Source: Chloroflexota bacterium | Lineage (GTDB): Bacteria; Chloroflexota; Anaerolineae; Anaerolineales; Villigracilaceae | Assembly: GCA_021796155.1 (NCBI GenBank) | Contig: JAJYOO010000001.1 | Span: forward strand, 1 to 31,968 | DNA: 31,968 bases | Direction of reading: 5' to 3' | Shown here: piece after piece, positions 14,912 through 23,360 of the stretch | How the letters are laid out: every line of letters starts with the position of its first letter | Position numbering within the stretch: position 1 is the first letter of the stretch | Position numbers and translations under genes: made by a program | The notes under the pieces: model-generated | What the model was told of the DNA's origin: nothing | What the model saw: the letters and a program-made list of their open reading frames with translations, nothing else | Database searches by the model: none

Positions 14912-17389
14912 ATGATCGTTCGTTGTTTGATGTACGCTTTGTGGAATAAGCCTGTCCGATATTTTACTCTGGGCGGATTGATTCTGATTGTTGCATTATT
15001 TGTTTATACGTTTTGGGATTTGCCTTCGGTCGATTCGCTCTCTGAAAATCTCGATACACCCAGTATCCGCATCACAGATCGAAACGGACGTTTGCTTTAC
15101 AATATTATCCCGCAAGTGGGTGGACGTCACGCCGTGCTTTCGTTCGACAAAATCCCGCAATGTATGAAAGACGCGACAATCGCCGTCGAAGACAAAAACT
15201 TTTACAGCAACCCCGGCATTGACATCGGTGGAATCGTCCGCGCCTTGTGGATCAACCTTCGCGGTGGCGAGATCGTTTCCGGCGGCAGTACGATCACACA
15301 ACAAGTCGCGCGCGATCTGCTTTTGAGTCAACATGAGCGCAATGAAATCACGTTGCGCCGCAAATTGCGCGAAGCTATCCTTGCGCTGGAGTTGACTCAG
15401 AAACTTTCAAAGAACGACATTCTCGCGTTGTATCTTAATCAAGTGAATTATGGCGGCATGGCGTATGGCGTTGAAGCCGCGTCGGAAACGTATTTTGGCA
15501 AACCTGCCAGCGATTTGATTTTGCCGGAATGTGCTTTGCTGGCTGGCCTACCGCAAGCGCCGGGGCTTTACGATCCGTTCACACACCCCGATCTCGCGAA
15601 GCAGCGCCAGCAAATCGTTTTAGGTTTGATGGAATCGCAAGGTTACATAACACATGAACAACTTCTCGACGCGGAATCCGCGCCGTTAAGTTACAACCCG
15701 GCTCCGTATCCGATTGAAGCGCCACATTTTATCTGGCTCGTTAAAGATCAACTCGATGAATTGTTTACATCCGGCAAGTTGAATCCCAATCAAAGCCTGG
15801 TCGTGCGGACCACGCTCGATTTGAATGACCAGCAAGTTGCGGAGCAGATTGTGGCGCGCCGTCTCGACGAGTTCAAGCCTCGGCCCAACGAGATCAACCA
15901 CAATGTCAATAACGCCGCGCTGGTTGTGCTCGATCCGCACAACGGGGAAATCCTGGCTTTGGTTGGAAGCGCGAATTATTTCGACGCGTCCATTGATGGC
16001 GCGCTCGATATGGCGACCTCACCGCGTCAGACTGGATCCGCTTTCAAGCCGTTCATCTACGCTCAGGCACTCGACCCGACGCGGCCCAATCCATGGACGG
16101 CAGCGACCTCCATCCTCGATGTGTCCACGACGTTTATTACGCACAACGGTCAGCCATACACGCCGGTGGATTACGATGGCCGCGAGCATGGCCCGGTTTC
16201 TGTGCGGGACGCATTGGCTTCGTCGCTGAACATTCCCGCAGTGAAGACGCTGCAAAAGGTCGGTATTGATAACACGATCAATCTTGCGAATCGACTTGGC
16301 ATTACTTCGTTGGGCGATCCGCAAAATTATGATTTGTCGCTTGCGCTCGGTGGTGGACAAATCAGCCTGCTTCAACTCTCAACGGCGTACGCGTCGCTGG
16401 CGGATGGGGGATATTACACAGGCAATTATTCGATCCTCGACATTCGCGATGCCAATGGTAATTTGCTTTATACACAAAATAGAACACCGCCGATTCAAGT
16501 TTTTGATCCGCGGGTAACATGGCTCATCAGCGATATTCTCAGCGACGACCGCGCCCGCTCGATTGGATTCGGACTCAATAGCACATTGAAGATTGACCGT
16601 ACCGCGGCGGTCAAAACCGGAACGACGGATAACTTTCACGATAACTGGACGATTGGATATACGCCCGATTTGCTGGTTGGCGTTTGGGTTGGAAATAGCA
16701 ATTACGAAGGCATGTACGATGTAACCGGCGTGACTGGCGCAGCGCCAATATGGAATGACACGATGCGCGCCCTTTTGCAGGGACAACCTGATCGTCTGTT
16801 TGTTCGACCCGATGGAATGAAACAAGTTGAGGTGTGCGATCTCTCAGGCTTGCTACCGACTCCGATCTGTCCGCACACAAAAATGGAATGGTTCATCAAC
16901 GGAACCGAGCCAACGCAGACCGACAATTATTATCAGCAGATTTGGATTGACGCGCTGACGAATTCCATCGCCAACGATTCGACGCCACCTGATAGGCGTA
17001 AATCCATTATTGCGTTAAATTTGCCAGCCGAAGCATTGCCATGGGCGCGGACACAAGGTTTGACGTTGTTGGCTGACTTTGAGCAAAACGCAGATGCGCG
17101 AAGCGCAACTGGGTTGATGCTGGTTTCGCCAACGCCGAATACAACGTATCGAATCGCGTCTGATATAAATCAATCCGCTCAACAACTTTCAGTAGAAGCT
17201 GTTGCTGGTCAAAACTTTTCTCAAGTCAAAATTTATGCAGATGGTAATTTATTACAAACATTTTCAAATTCGCCGTATCAAGCCTGGTGGACGCTATCAG
17301 CGGGCCAACATGAATTTTGGGGCGAAGGAATAATGGCTGATGGGGAAACTGTCGCAAGCGAGCATATAACGATAAACGTTCTGCCTTGA
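14912..17389 (+). CDS. Bifunctional class A penicillin-binding protein (PBP1C-like)
   Basis: About 825 residues. An N-terminal membrane anchor at ~10-30 precedes a GT51 glycosyltransferase with catalytic Glu93 in VEDKNFYSNPGID and the GGSTITQQVARDLL motif. The transpeptidase domain has Ser376 in TGSAFKPF, then SSLN and KTGTT. The C-terminal ~85 residues form an Ig-like domain resembling the PBP1C C-terminal module. It polymerises and crosslinks peptidoglycan outside the membrane. The usual His of the ED--FY-HPG motif is Asn, which I believe is common in related phyla. ATG 14912 is chosen because upstream codons overlap the divergent Mut7-C gene and do not look like PBP; ATG 14930 is an alternative. 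Confidence 0.92.
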   Translation: MIVRCLMYALWNKPVRYFTLGGLILIVALFVYTFWDLPSVDSLSENLDTPSIRITDRNGRLLYNIIPQVGGRHAVLSFDKIPQCMKDATIAVEDKNFYSNPGIDIGGIVRALWINLRGGEIVSGGSTITQQVARDLLLSQHERNEITLRRKLREAILALELTQKLSKNDILALYLNQVNYGGMAYGVEAASETYFGKPASDLILPECALLAGLPQAPGLYDPFTHPDLAKQRQQIVLGLMESQGYITHEQLLDAESAPLSYNPAPYPIEAPHFIWLVKDQLDELFTSGKLNPNQSLVVRTTLDLNDQQVAEQIVARRLDEFKPRPNEINHNVNNAALVVLDPHNGEILALVGSANYFDASIDGALDMATSPRQTGSAFKPFIYAQALDPTRPNPWTAATSILDVSTTFITHNGQPYTPVDYDGREHGPVSVRDALASSLNIPAVKTLQKVGIDNTINLANRLGITSLGDPQNYDLSLALGGGQISLLQLSTAYASLADGGYYTGNYSILDIRDANGNLLYTQNRTPPIQVFDPRVTWLISDILSDDRARSIGFGLNSTLKIDRTAAVKTGTTDNFHDNWTIGYTPDLLVGVWVGNSNYEGMYDVTGVTGAAPIWNDTMRALLQGQPDRLFVRPDGMKQVEVCDLSGLLPTPICPHTKMEWFINGTEPTQTDNYYQQIWIDALTNSIANDSTPPDRRKSIIALNLPAEALPWARTQGLTLLADFEQNADARSATGLMLVSPTPNTTYRIASDINQSAQQLSVEAVAGQNFSQVKIYADGNLLQTFSNSPYQAWWTLSAGQHEFWGEGIMADGETVASEHITINVLP

Positions 17390-17391
17390 AA

Positions 17392-17420
17392 TTGAATCAA
17401 GACTCGTATCGTGCTATTAT
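17392..17420 (+). promoter_or_regulatory. Candidate promoter of the GH17-like gene
   Basis: TTGAAT at 17392-17397, exactly 17 bases, then TATTAT at 17415-17420, the latter preceded by TGC (extended -10). It lies between the PBP stop and the next start at the right distance. Confidence 0.55.
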
Positions 17421-17452
17421 GAATTCAAGCAATTGTCTTATGAAGAGGCATC

Positions 17453-18982
17453 TTGAATCTTCAAAAGCGGATTAAGCACTTGCGCGCTGTCCGGTTGTTC
17501 TTACTCATCGCGGTTTTCTTGGCGATTCTTATCTCGATATCCAAAGACGAACCAAGTCCAACGCGCAGGACGGTGACATCAGAACCGGTGCCCGTGGATT
17601 GCAGTCTGCCCTCAAGTCAAAGTTGGATCGAGAAAGTCAATCGCATTAGGTGGGTTGCCTATAGCTCGCCGAATCCAAATCCCGATCAAAGATTTTATCA
17701 ACCAACGCCAGAGACCATTTATCAAGATTTGACAGTATTGCGAAAAGCTGATTTCACTGGCTTGATTACATACGCCTCCGCCGGAATCATGGGAAAGCAA
17801 TTCCTTGATATTGCTCAGTCTCTTGGATTTAAAGGCATCATCATGGGCATCTGGAGTCCAACAAATCGGGATGAACTTAATAACGCGAAAAACGCAGCGA
17901 GTTTGCCGATTGTGTTGGGCTACAGCATTGGGAATGAAGGTCTTTCAGGAACCAGAGATCGGTATTCCATATCGAATCTTTGCGAAGCGATTTACGATTT
18001 GCGGACGAGCACAGGAAAACCCGTTTCGACATCGGAGGATGTTGAGACTTATTACTGGCGGCCCGAGCTCTTGTCAGTGGGTGACTGGTTGTTTCCCATC
18101 GCACACCCATACTGGCACTTTACGAAATACCCGCAAGATGCCATCCAATGGGAACAGGCGCAATATACAGCCTTGCTTCATCAAACAGGTCTTTTTGTGT
18201 TTTTCAAAGAAGTTGGTTTGCCAACTGCTGGCGCATACGGCTTATCAGAGATAAATCAGGATTTGTATTATCGCGGGCTGTCAAAGACGGATGTCCGCTT
18301 TGCGTATTTTGAAGCGTTCGATCAACCGTCAAAGAATTACGCAAACGTCGAACCGCATTGGGGCATTTTTCATGCGAACCTTGATCCGAAAATCTTGGCT
18401 TGGAATTTGATGGGGTATCATCTATTCACAGCGGATAACGCGTCCAATAATTGGACGCAGAAATGTTCAAGCAACAATGAGAAGTGCGTTAACAGCAACG
18501 ATGCAGCGTTGTTGGTTGGAAAAGATTTGCAGAATAAGGAATATCGTTCTTTCCTTTCGTTCAATACATCCAGCTTGCCGGACGGTGCAATAATCACATC
18601 CGTTAAATTGAAAATCAAATCAACGGACGTCGTTGGCGTTAATCCGTTAAACAATCGGCATGGGTTGGTGGCGGATGTTTGCGCTCCGCCTGATGGAAAA
18701 ACGGTTCGATATCAAAGCGTTGACTTTCGAGCAGGATTTTCTTGCAACGATAATGCTGGAAGCTTTGATACGGCTCCAAACAACGGCTGGTATACAGCGG
18801 ACTTTCGTCCTGAGCCTTTTCAATCCATTGACTTGACAGGCGCAACGCAATTTCGTTTGCGAATCGGTGGGATTGAAAATATTGATGCGGCAAGAGCATA
18901 TTTTGTATTTGATAATGGAGTGTCGAACGAGCAGAACAGCCCAGTTTTGCTGGTGAGGTACATAATTCCCGGCTCTAATTAA
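17453..18982 (+). CDS. GH17-like glycoside hydrolase with C-terminal carbohydrate-binding-type domain
   Basis: 509 residues. N-terminal signal anchor (VRLFLLIAVFLAILISI). The central TIM-barrel-like part (~40-335) resembles GH17 beta-1,3-glucanases: YSIGNEGLSG offers the acid/base Glu162 and FFKEVGLPTAG the nucleophile Glu253, followed by FEAFDQPSKNY--VEPHWGIF. The C-terminal ~170 residues look like a DNRLRE/CBM-type beta domain (RSFLSFNTSSLPDGAIITSV) seen on secreted glycan-active enzymes. It probably cuts or remodels a beta-glucan outside the cell. The start is TTG at 17453, with AAGAGG 5 bases upstream and no in-frame ATG nearby. A promoter precedes it. Confidence 0.75.
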   Translation: MNLQKRIKHLRAVRLFLLIAVFLAILISISKDEPSPTRRTVTSEPVPVDCSLPSSQSWIEKVNRIRWVAYSSPNPNPDQRFYQPTPETIYQDLTVLRKADFTGLITYASAGIMGKQFLDIAQSLGFKGIIMGIWSPTNRDELNNAKNAASLPIVLGYSIGNEGLSGTRDRYSISNLCEAIYDLRTSTGKPVSTSEDVETYYWRPELLSVGDWLFPIAHPYWHFTKYPQDAIQWEQAQYTALLHQTGLFVFFKEVGLPTAGAYGLSEINQDLYYRGLSKTDVRFAYFEAFDQPSKNYANVEPHWGIFHANLDPKILAWNLMGYHLFTADNASNNWTQKCSSNNEKCVNSNDAALLVGKDLQNKEYRSFLSFNTSSLPDGAIITSVKLKIKSTDVVGVNPLNNRHGLVADVCAPPDGKTVRYQSVDFRAGFSCNDNAGSFDTAPNNGWYTADFRPEPFQSIDLTGATQFRLRIGGIENIDAARAYFVFDNGVSNEQNSPVLLVRYIIPGSN

Positions 18983-18994
18983 CGCGCGCAGGTC

Positions 18995-19007
18995 GGGATT
19001 CAATCCC
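18995..19007. terminator. Possible weak bidirectional terminator between convergent genes
   Basis: GGGATT-C-AATCCC inverted repeat in the 43-base gap between the GH17-like gene and the ABC permease. Stem short, loop tight, and only a short T-rich tail (ATCTTT) on the + side. Confidence 0.22.
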
Positions 19008-19025
19008 AATCTTTAGCAATACTGT

Positions 19026-19880
19026 TTACTTCAACCCCGAATGCAGGAAGCTATCAATGAACTGCCGTTGGAAAATAAGGAACAGCAACAATAGGGGGCC
19101 AACAACGATGATCGTTCCGGCAGTGACCAGCGGCCACTGCGCGCCAATCTCACCGAGTTGTGTAAATACAGCAAGGCCAACCGTCAGCGGGCGGCTGCTT
19201 GTGCTGTTGGTGACGACAAGCGGCCAGAGGAAATCATTCCAGTGGAAGCTAATGGATGAAAGTGCAAATGCGATCAGAGCGGGACGCGCCGGCGGAATAT
19301 AAACGTACCACAATGTTTGCAGCCAGTTCGCGCCATCCATGCGCGCGGCGTCGTCCAGGTCGCGCGGAACGGTTCGGAATGTCTGCCGCATCAAAAATGT
19401 CCCGAACGCGGAGCCGAAGAAGGGAAGCATCACCGCGAGAAGCGTGTCGAAAAGATGAAGTTGGCGGATCGTCGAATAGTTTGGAACGATCAGTGCACTC
19501 GACGGAACCATCAATTGCAGAAGAATGAGAAAGAAAAGAATATTCTGGCCGCGAAATTGAAAACGTGCGAAGGCGTAACCGGCGAGGCTGATTGTCACCA
19601 GTTGAACGACAAGAATGCCAAAAACAATGATGATCGTGTTGACGTAATATTGGGCGAATGGCGCGATCTGAAACGCCTGGACATAATTTATCGTTGTCGG
19701 ATGCGAGCCAAACCACAGGTTTGCCGCGCTAAGCGGTTCGTCCGGCGGATGAACGGAAACGGCCACGGCCCAAATGATCGGTATCGCCCAGCCGATTGCG
19801 ATCACGGCGAGAACAATCAATCCGAGTGAATTTAAAATTGATTTGGTTGTAAACCTGACAGGTTTTATTATTCTATTCAT
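19026..19880 (-). CDS. Sugar-type ABC transporter permease (MalG/UgpE-like)
   Basis: 284 residues, six membrane segments, with the EAA loop DDAARMDGANWLQTLWYVYIP that contacts the ATPase. It is the inner-membrane subunit of a carbohydrate-type (CUT1) importer. It overlaps the upstream permease gene by 8 bases, which indicates translational coupling. The N-terminal codons contain the perfect palindrome AAACCTGACAGGTTT (19851-19865), encoding KPVRF. No ATP-binding subunit is encoded nearby, so a shared MsmK/UgpC-type ATPase elsewhere is expected. Substrate unknown. Confidence 0.9.
   Translation of the reverse strand: MNRIIKPVRFTTKSILNSLGLIVLAVIAIGWAIPIIWAVAVSVHPPDEPLSAANLWFGSHPTTINYVQAFQIAPFAQYYVNTIIIVFGILVVQLVTISLAGYAFARFQFRGQNILFFLILLQLMVPSSALIVPNYSTIRQLHLFDTLLAVMLPFFGSAFGTFLMRQTFRTVPRDLDDAARMDGANWLQTLWYVYIPPARPALIAFALSSISFHWNDFLWPLVVTNSTSSRPLTVGLAVFTQLGEIGAQWPLVTAGTIIVVGPLLLLFLIFQRQFIDSFLHSGLK
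19851..19865. repeat. 15-bp perfect palindrome inside the permease 5' end
   Basis: AAACCTG-A-CAGGTTT, in frame within the first ten codons of the permease. It shares AAACCT...AGGTTT with the larger palindrome at 23319-23359. Confidence 0.6.
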
Positions 19881-20793
19881 AAGTGGCGCGCCGCTCTGTG
19901 TACAGGAAATTCGTCACGGTGAAGATCAAAAGCACAGCGATAAGAATGACACTGATCGCGCTCGCCTTGCCGGTATCGAGAAAGCTGAATAGTGTCTGCC
20001 ACAGGTTGAAGAGCAGCATGGCAGTCGCGTTGTTTGGCCCGCCGCCGGTCATGATGTAGATTTGGTCAACCGTCTCGAACGCGTTGACAACCGCAATGGT
20101 GGTAACAAACAGCGTTGTCCCAGTGAGAAGCGGAAACGTAAGATATCGCGTCGATTGAATCGCCGACGCCCCGTCGAGTGATGCGGCTTCGAAAATATCG
20201 TGCGGAAGTCCCTGCAAACCGGCGAGATAGAAGATCATGAAGTAGCCGGTTTGTTTCCAGATGCCGAGGATGATTAGCGCAATGAGGGCGAGGTTTGAGT
20301 CGCCAAGCCAGTTCTGACTAGGAATGTGAAAGAATTCAATGAAGACATTGATGAGTCCATAGCCGGGCGTATACATGAACAGCCAAATCGTTGCCGCACT
20401 GACCATCGGTAAAACGGTCGGATAAAAAAACGCGAGACGATAAAGTCCGAGCGCACGGATCTTTCGATTAAGCAGTAATGCCAAAATGAGCGCAAGGAAA
20501 ACGCTCAACGGCACGGTTGCCAGTACATAAATTACGGTGTTGACAATGACTTGATTGAAAGTTGGATCCTGGAATAATGCGGCATAATTGCCAAAGCCTG
20601 TGAACTGTGGTTGCTGCACGGCTTGGTTTTGCAGGAATAAGCTATCGTAAAAAACGCGAACAGATGGAAAGAGAGTAAAGACGGCAACAAATAAAAGTGT
20701 GGGAGAGATCAAAAGATAGGGCAAAGCGGCGGCTCCAAAATGGAACCGCCGCTCGGCCTTTGAATCGGGAGCGTGTGGCCTCGGCCTCATCAA
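19873..20793 (-). CDS. Sugar-type ABC transporter permease (MalF/UgpA-like)
   Basis: 306 residues, six membrane segments (first LLISPTLLFVAVFTLFPSVRVFYDSLF) with the EAA loop EAASLDGASAIQSTRYLTFPLL and the family motif YIMTGGGPNNAT. It pairs with the downstream permease to form the channel of a CUT1 importer. It overlaps the binding-protein gene by 4 bases (ATGA), so the three genes form one operon. Best resemblance by eye is to UgpA-type permeases, but that does not fix the substrate. Confidence 0.92.
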   Translation of the reverse strand: MMRPRPHAPDSKAERRFHFGAAALPYLLISPTLLFVAVFTLFPSVRVFYDSLFLQNQAVQQPQFTGFGNYAALFQDPTFNQVIVNTVIYVLATVPLSVFLALILALLLNRKIRALGLYRLAFFYPTVLPMVSAATIWLFMYTPGYGLINVFIEFFHIPSQNWLGDSNLALIALIILGIWKQTGYFMIFYLAGLQGLPHDIFEAASLDGASAIQSTRYLTFPLLTGTTLFVTTIAVVNAFETVDQIYIMTGGGPNNATAMLLFNLWQTLFSFLDTGKASAISVILIAVLLIFTVTNFLYTERRATYE

Positions 20794-22118
20794 TCTTTGA
20801 AGGCAGAAAGAATCTGATCGGCTTGTTGCTGCGCGGCCTTGAGCGCGTCTGCCGGAGTGCTCTTGCCGGTCAGGACGGCTTGCACTGCATCGCCCAGGGC
20901 CTTTTGGATTTGTGCATTATCGTGCGCGGCGAGTTCAGCGCTCGCGTATTGCAGTCCCTGCGGCGCAACAGCGGCTTGCGGTGTCTTGGCGATGTAATCC
21001 TTCATCGCCTGCGTGTCCATCGAAGATTTGCGACCAGGAATGTAGCCGGTGTTGATGCTCCAATCGGCTTGAATATCCGTTGACGTCATAAACTGGATGA
21101 ACTTCCACGCGGCGGCTTGATGATCGGCGGGAATACCTTTGAGCATGTAGATATTGCCGCCGCCGGTCGGCGCGCCGAAACCTTTTTCGCCGACGGTGTA
21201 GCTTACACCAACATTGAATTTCGCCTGCTTCAGAATATTCGTGAGTGATCCACTCGAATGCCAGATCATCGCCGCTTTGCCGTTGACGAAATCATTCGGC
21301 ATGTTGGCCCATTGCAGGATGCCTGTTGGCATCACTTTATATTTGGCGGACAGATCAGCGAAGTCTTGCAACGCTTGAGTAACTTCAGGCGTATCGAACG
21401 TGACTTTGTTGGCGGCGGTGCCGACGACGTTCGATCCTCCGCCAATAACGAACGACTGAAACAGCCAGTAGGGGATTCCGTCCGACGAGATTTCGATACC
21501 CCAGGTTGTTGTATTGCCGCTGGCATCTGTCTTGGTCAGCTTTTGAGCATCGCTAACCATCTCTTGAAAATTTGCCGGTCCGTGACTCAGATCGAGTCCT
21601 GCGGCCTGGAACATGTCTTTGTTGTAGTAAAGCACTGGCGTCGAACGCTGGAACGGAAGACTCCAAATGTGCCCCTGATAATTCGAGTTGGCGAGGAACG
21701 CGGGATAGAAATCAGATGTGAATCCGCTTCCGCCTGCGGCGTTCACGTAATCGTCCAGGGGTTGAATCGCATTTGAGTCCACAAGCGAATAGAGGTCAGT
21801 CGAAAGCATCACCGCGACGTCCGGCGGGGTGCCTCCGCCTTTGATCGTCGTCTCGATTTTTGTAAGCGTATCGGGATAACCGCCTGAGAGGACGGCATTG
21901 ACTTTGATATTCGGATTTTGCTGTTCGAACTTGGTGATGTAACCGTCAATGATCTGTGTGATTGGACCCGGAACGGCAACCGGATAATAAAATGTGAGTG
22001 TGACACTACTGGGAGTTGGTGATGCCGCCGACCCACATGCGGCGAGTGACGTTACAAGAGCCGACAGTACAAATAGAAAAGTAAAACTTTTAGATAGTCG
22101 AGCAATATGGGGTTTCAT
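20790..22118 (-). CDS. ABC transporter substrate-binding lipoprotein (UgpB/MalE-like)
   Basis: 442 residues. Signal peptide with lipobox LAAC; Cys28 should carry the lipid anchor. The mature part is a type 1 extracellular solute-binding fold (LTFYYPVAVPGPITQIIDGYITKFEQ at the start, GGGNIYMLKG in the middle). It captures a sugar or sugar-phosphate and delivers it to the two permeases that follow. ATG at 22118 is chosen: GAGGAGAG lies upstream and the signal peptide begins there; a start at 22169 would prepend 17 unlikely residues. First gene of the operon, with promoter and operator-like palindrome upstream. Confidence 0.92.
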   Translation of the reverse strand: MKPHIARLSKSFTFLFVLSALVTSLAACGSAASPTPSSVTLTFYYPVAVPGPITQIIDGYITKFEQQNPNIKVNAVLSGGYPDTLTKIETTIKGGGTPPDVAVMLSTDLYSLVDSNAIQPLDDYVNAAGGSGFTSDFYPAFLANSNYQGHIWSLPFQRSTPVLYYNKDMFQAAGLDLSHGPANFQEMVSDAQKLTKTDASGNTTTWGIEISSDGIPYWLFQSFVIGGGSNVVGTAANKVTFDTPEVTQALQDFADLSAKYKVMPTGILQWANMPNDFVNGKAAMIWHSSGSLTNILKQAKFNVGVSYTVGEKGFGAPTGGGNIYMLKGIPADHQAAAWKFIQFMTSTDIQADWSINTGYIPGRKSSMDTQAMKDYIAKTPQAAVAPQGLQYASAELAAHDNAQIQKALGDAVQAVLTGKSTPADALKAAQQQADQILSAFKD

Positions 22119-22148
22119 AGGTTCTCTCCTCGAAAGACGTGTAAGGTG

Positions 22149-22163
22149 CGTACTGGTTGTACG
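22149..22163. promoter_or_regulatory. Operator-like palindrome of the ABC importer operon
   Basis: CGTAC-N5-GTACG, located between the -10 box (22178-22183) and the Shine-Dalgarno sequence of the binding-protein gene, where a repressor would block transcription. Arms are only 5 bp. Confidence 0.35.
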
Positions 22164-22177
22164 TTTCAATGAATTTC

Positions 22178-22206
22178 ATGTTACACCGGAGAGAGAAATG
22201 CGTCAA
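22178..22206 (-). promoter_or_regulatory. Promoter of the ABC importer operon
   Basis: On the minus strand TTGACG (22206-22201), a 17-base spacer, then TAACAT (22183-22178). It lies 60 bases upstream of the binding-protein start, with the operator-like palindrome just downstream. Confidence 0.55.
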
Positions 22207-22254
22207 GATATGTCCGAATTTGTGGCGGTTCAAACACCTTGCATCAAAATCAAT

Positions 22255-22725
22255 TTAGGTTTGACTCGGCTTTATCACAACTAAAGCCAGATGAGACGCG
22301 TATTTTTCCAAGTCACAGCGTTCCGGCGGAATTTGCATTCCTTCGGCGCGCAGCATGGCTCCGATCATTCTCGGATGCCGGGCCAATCGTACTTCAAGAA
22401 AATCCGCAATCTGTTTTGGATCGGTGATTGTTTCGGCTAACCCTGAAAAACGCCGCGACTTGACGCGCACTTCGACTTTGGGATTGGCTTGAATATTCCG
22501 AAACCAATCGGCTTTTTGTCCAAGCGCTGCGCCGAGATAAATCTTGCTGTCAATTTCCTCATATTGGAGCGGAGTAACGCGCGGCTTGTGCGATTTGCGG
22601 CCAATCGTGGTGAGAAGCAATACGAAATTTCCCATCAGCGGGCCAAGCCCAACGGCATAGATTATTCGCGGCGGCCAATGGATGAGTCGAAGGATAAATT
22701 TTGGAGTTTGATTAAAGCCAGCCAC
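22255..22725 (-). CDS. Deazaflavin (F420)-dependent nitroreductase family protein
   Basis: 156 residues with the family core NFVLLLTTIGRKSHKPRVTPLQY, then IYLGAALGQKADWFRNIQANPKVEV and a C-terminal LALVVIKP strand. This is the split beta-barrel DDN family, whose characterised members use F420H2; some use other flavins or none. The start is GTG at 22725 with a weak ribosome site. It lies upstream of the ABC operon in the same direction but has its own spacing of ~136 bases, so it is probably separate. Confidence 0.87.
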   Translation of the reverse strand: MAGFNQTPKFILRLIHWPPRIIYAVGLGPLMGNFVLLLTTIGRKSHKPRVTPLQYEEIDSKIYLGAALGQKADWFRNIQANPKVEVRVKSRRFSGLAETITDPKQIADFLEVRLARHPRMIGAMLRAEGMQIPPERCDLEKYASHLALVVIKPSQT

Positions 22726-22757
22726 AACGCTTGTCCATCGTCAATTCAAATGACTGC

Positions 22758-23285
22758 TCAAATACAATTATTGAGCATATCTTGAAGTTGTCTGCTTGTT
22801 TCGTCTATTGTATTCGTCGATGTATCAAATGACTTGTCAGCACATTTTTGCCAGAAGGGTAATCCGACCGAATACCAATCTTTCCAGAGTTGGTCAAACT
22901 CACTTTCATTTCTCTTTTTACTAGAATTAAATCTTTGTAAAAGAATTTCTCGCTTTGCCATCAATAATGCAACTTTAGCTGCATAGGTTTTCTTTAGCCA
23001 GAAAATTTGGTTTAACCTGTCAATGTTATTTGCTCTTGGGCGGAAGACTGTATCTCCTCCGATATCCAAAACAAAATTCTTGGTAACCCCATCTAATTTC
23101 GACGATAAGCATTCGATAAGATTGAGGTAGCTCACTGAGCAAGGCGAGGGAACACCTTTTCTCCTTTCCATGTCGGCAGCTCTAATCTCATCAAGGTCCA
23201 AATATTTCATCTGAGATTGGTGGGCAAAATAAATCGCGATTGAACTTTTGCCAACTCCACATGGCCCACAAATGACAAGATTCAT
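22758..23285 (-). CDS. Small P-loop kinase-like protein (shikimate/gluconate kinase-like), AT-rich
   Basis: 175 residues. Walker A GPCGVGKSS at residues 7-15, a DLDEIRAAD acidic motif, VLDIGGDTVFRP (similar in place to the GGG motif of shikimate kinases) and a lid-like basic stretch REILLQRFNSSKKRNES. It fits a small-molecule kinase of the shikimate/gluconate type or an AAA-like ATPase; the substrate is unknown. Base composition is unlike neighbours: the line 22921-22980 has 18 G/C in 60. ATG at 23285 with GAGG 8 bases upstream. Its promoter side carries a 19-bp palindrome. Probably a recent acquisition. Confidence 0.7.
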   Translation of the reverse strand: MNLVICGPCGVGKSSIAIYFAHQSQMKYLDLDEIRAADMERRKGVPSPCSVSYLNLIECLSSKLDGVTKNFVLDIGGDTVFRPRANNIDRLNQIFWLKKTYAAKVALLMAKREILLQRFNSSKKRNESEFDQLWKDWYSVGLPFWQKCADKSFDTSTNTIDETSRQLQDMLNNCI

Positions 23286-23318
23286 ATAAAAAGCCTCGCT
23301 ATCGTCGAACTCCTATAC

Positions 23319-23359
23319 TACTAAACCTCCGAGGTCTTCGAGACCTCGGAGGTTTAGTA
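23319..23359. repeat. Perfect 19-bp inverted repeat with 3-base loop
   Basis: The left arm TACTAAACCTCCGAGGTCT (23319-23337), loop TCG, and exact reverse complement (23341-23359) lie directly after the stop of the alpha-2-macroglobulin gene. No T run follows on either strand as in a standard terminator, though the hairpin could still stop or protect transcripts. It looks like a REP/MITE-type mobile palindrome. Confidence 0.8.
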
Positions 23360-23360
23360 A

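Noticed and set aside
23319..23359. Calling the 19-bp palindrome an intrinsic terminator
   Set aside because: No T run follows the stem on either strand; listed as a repeat.
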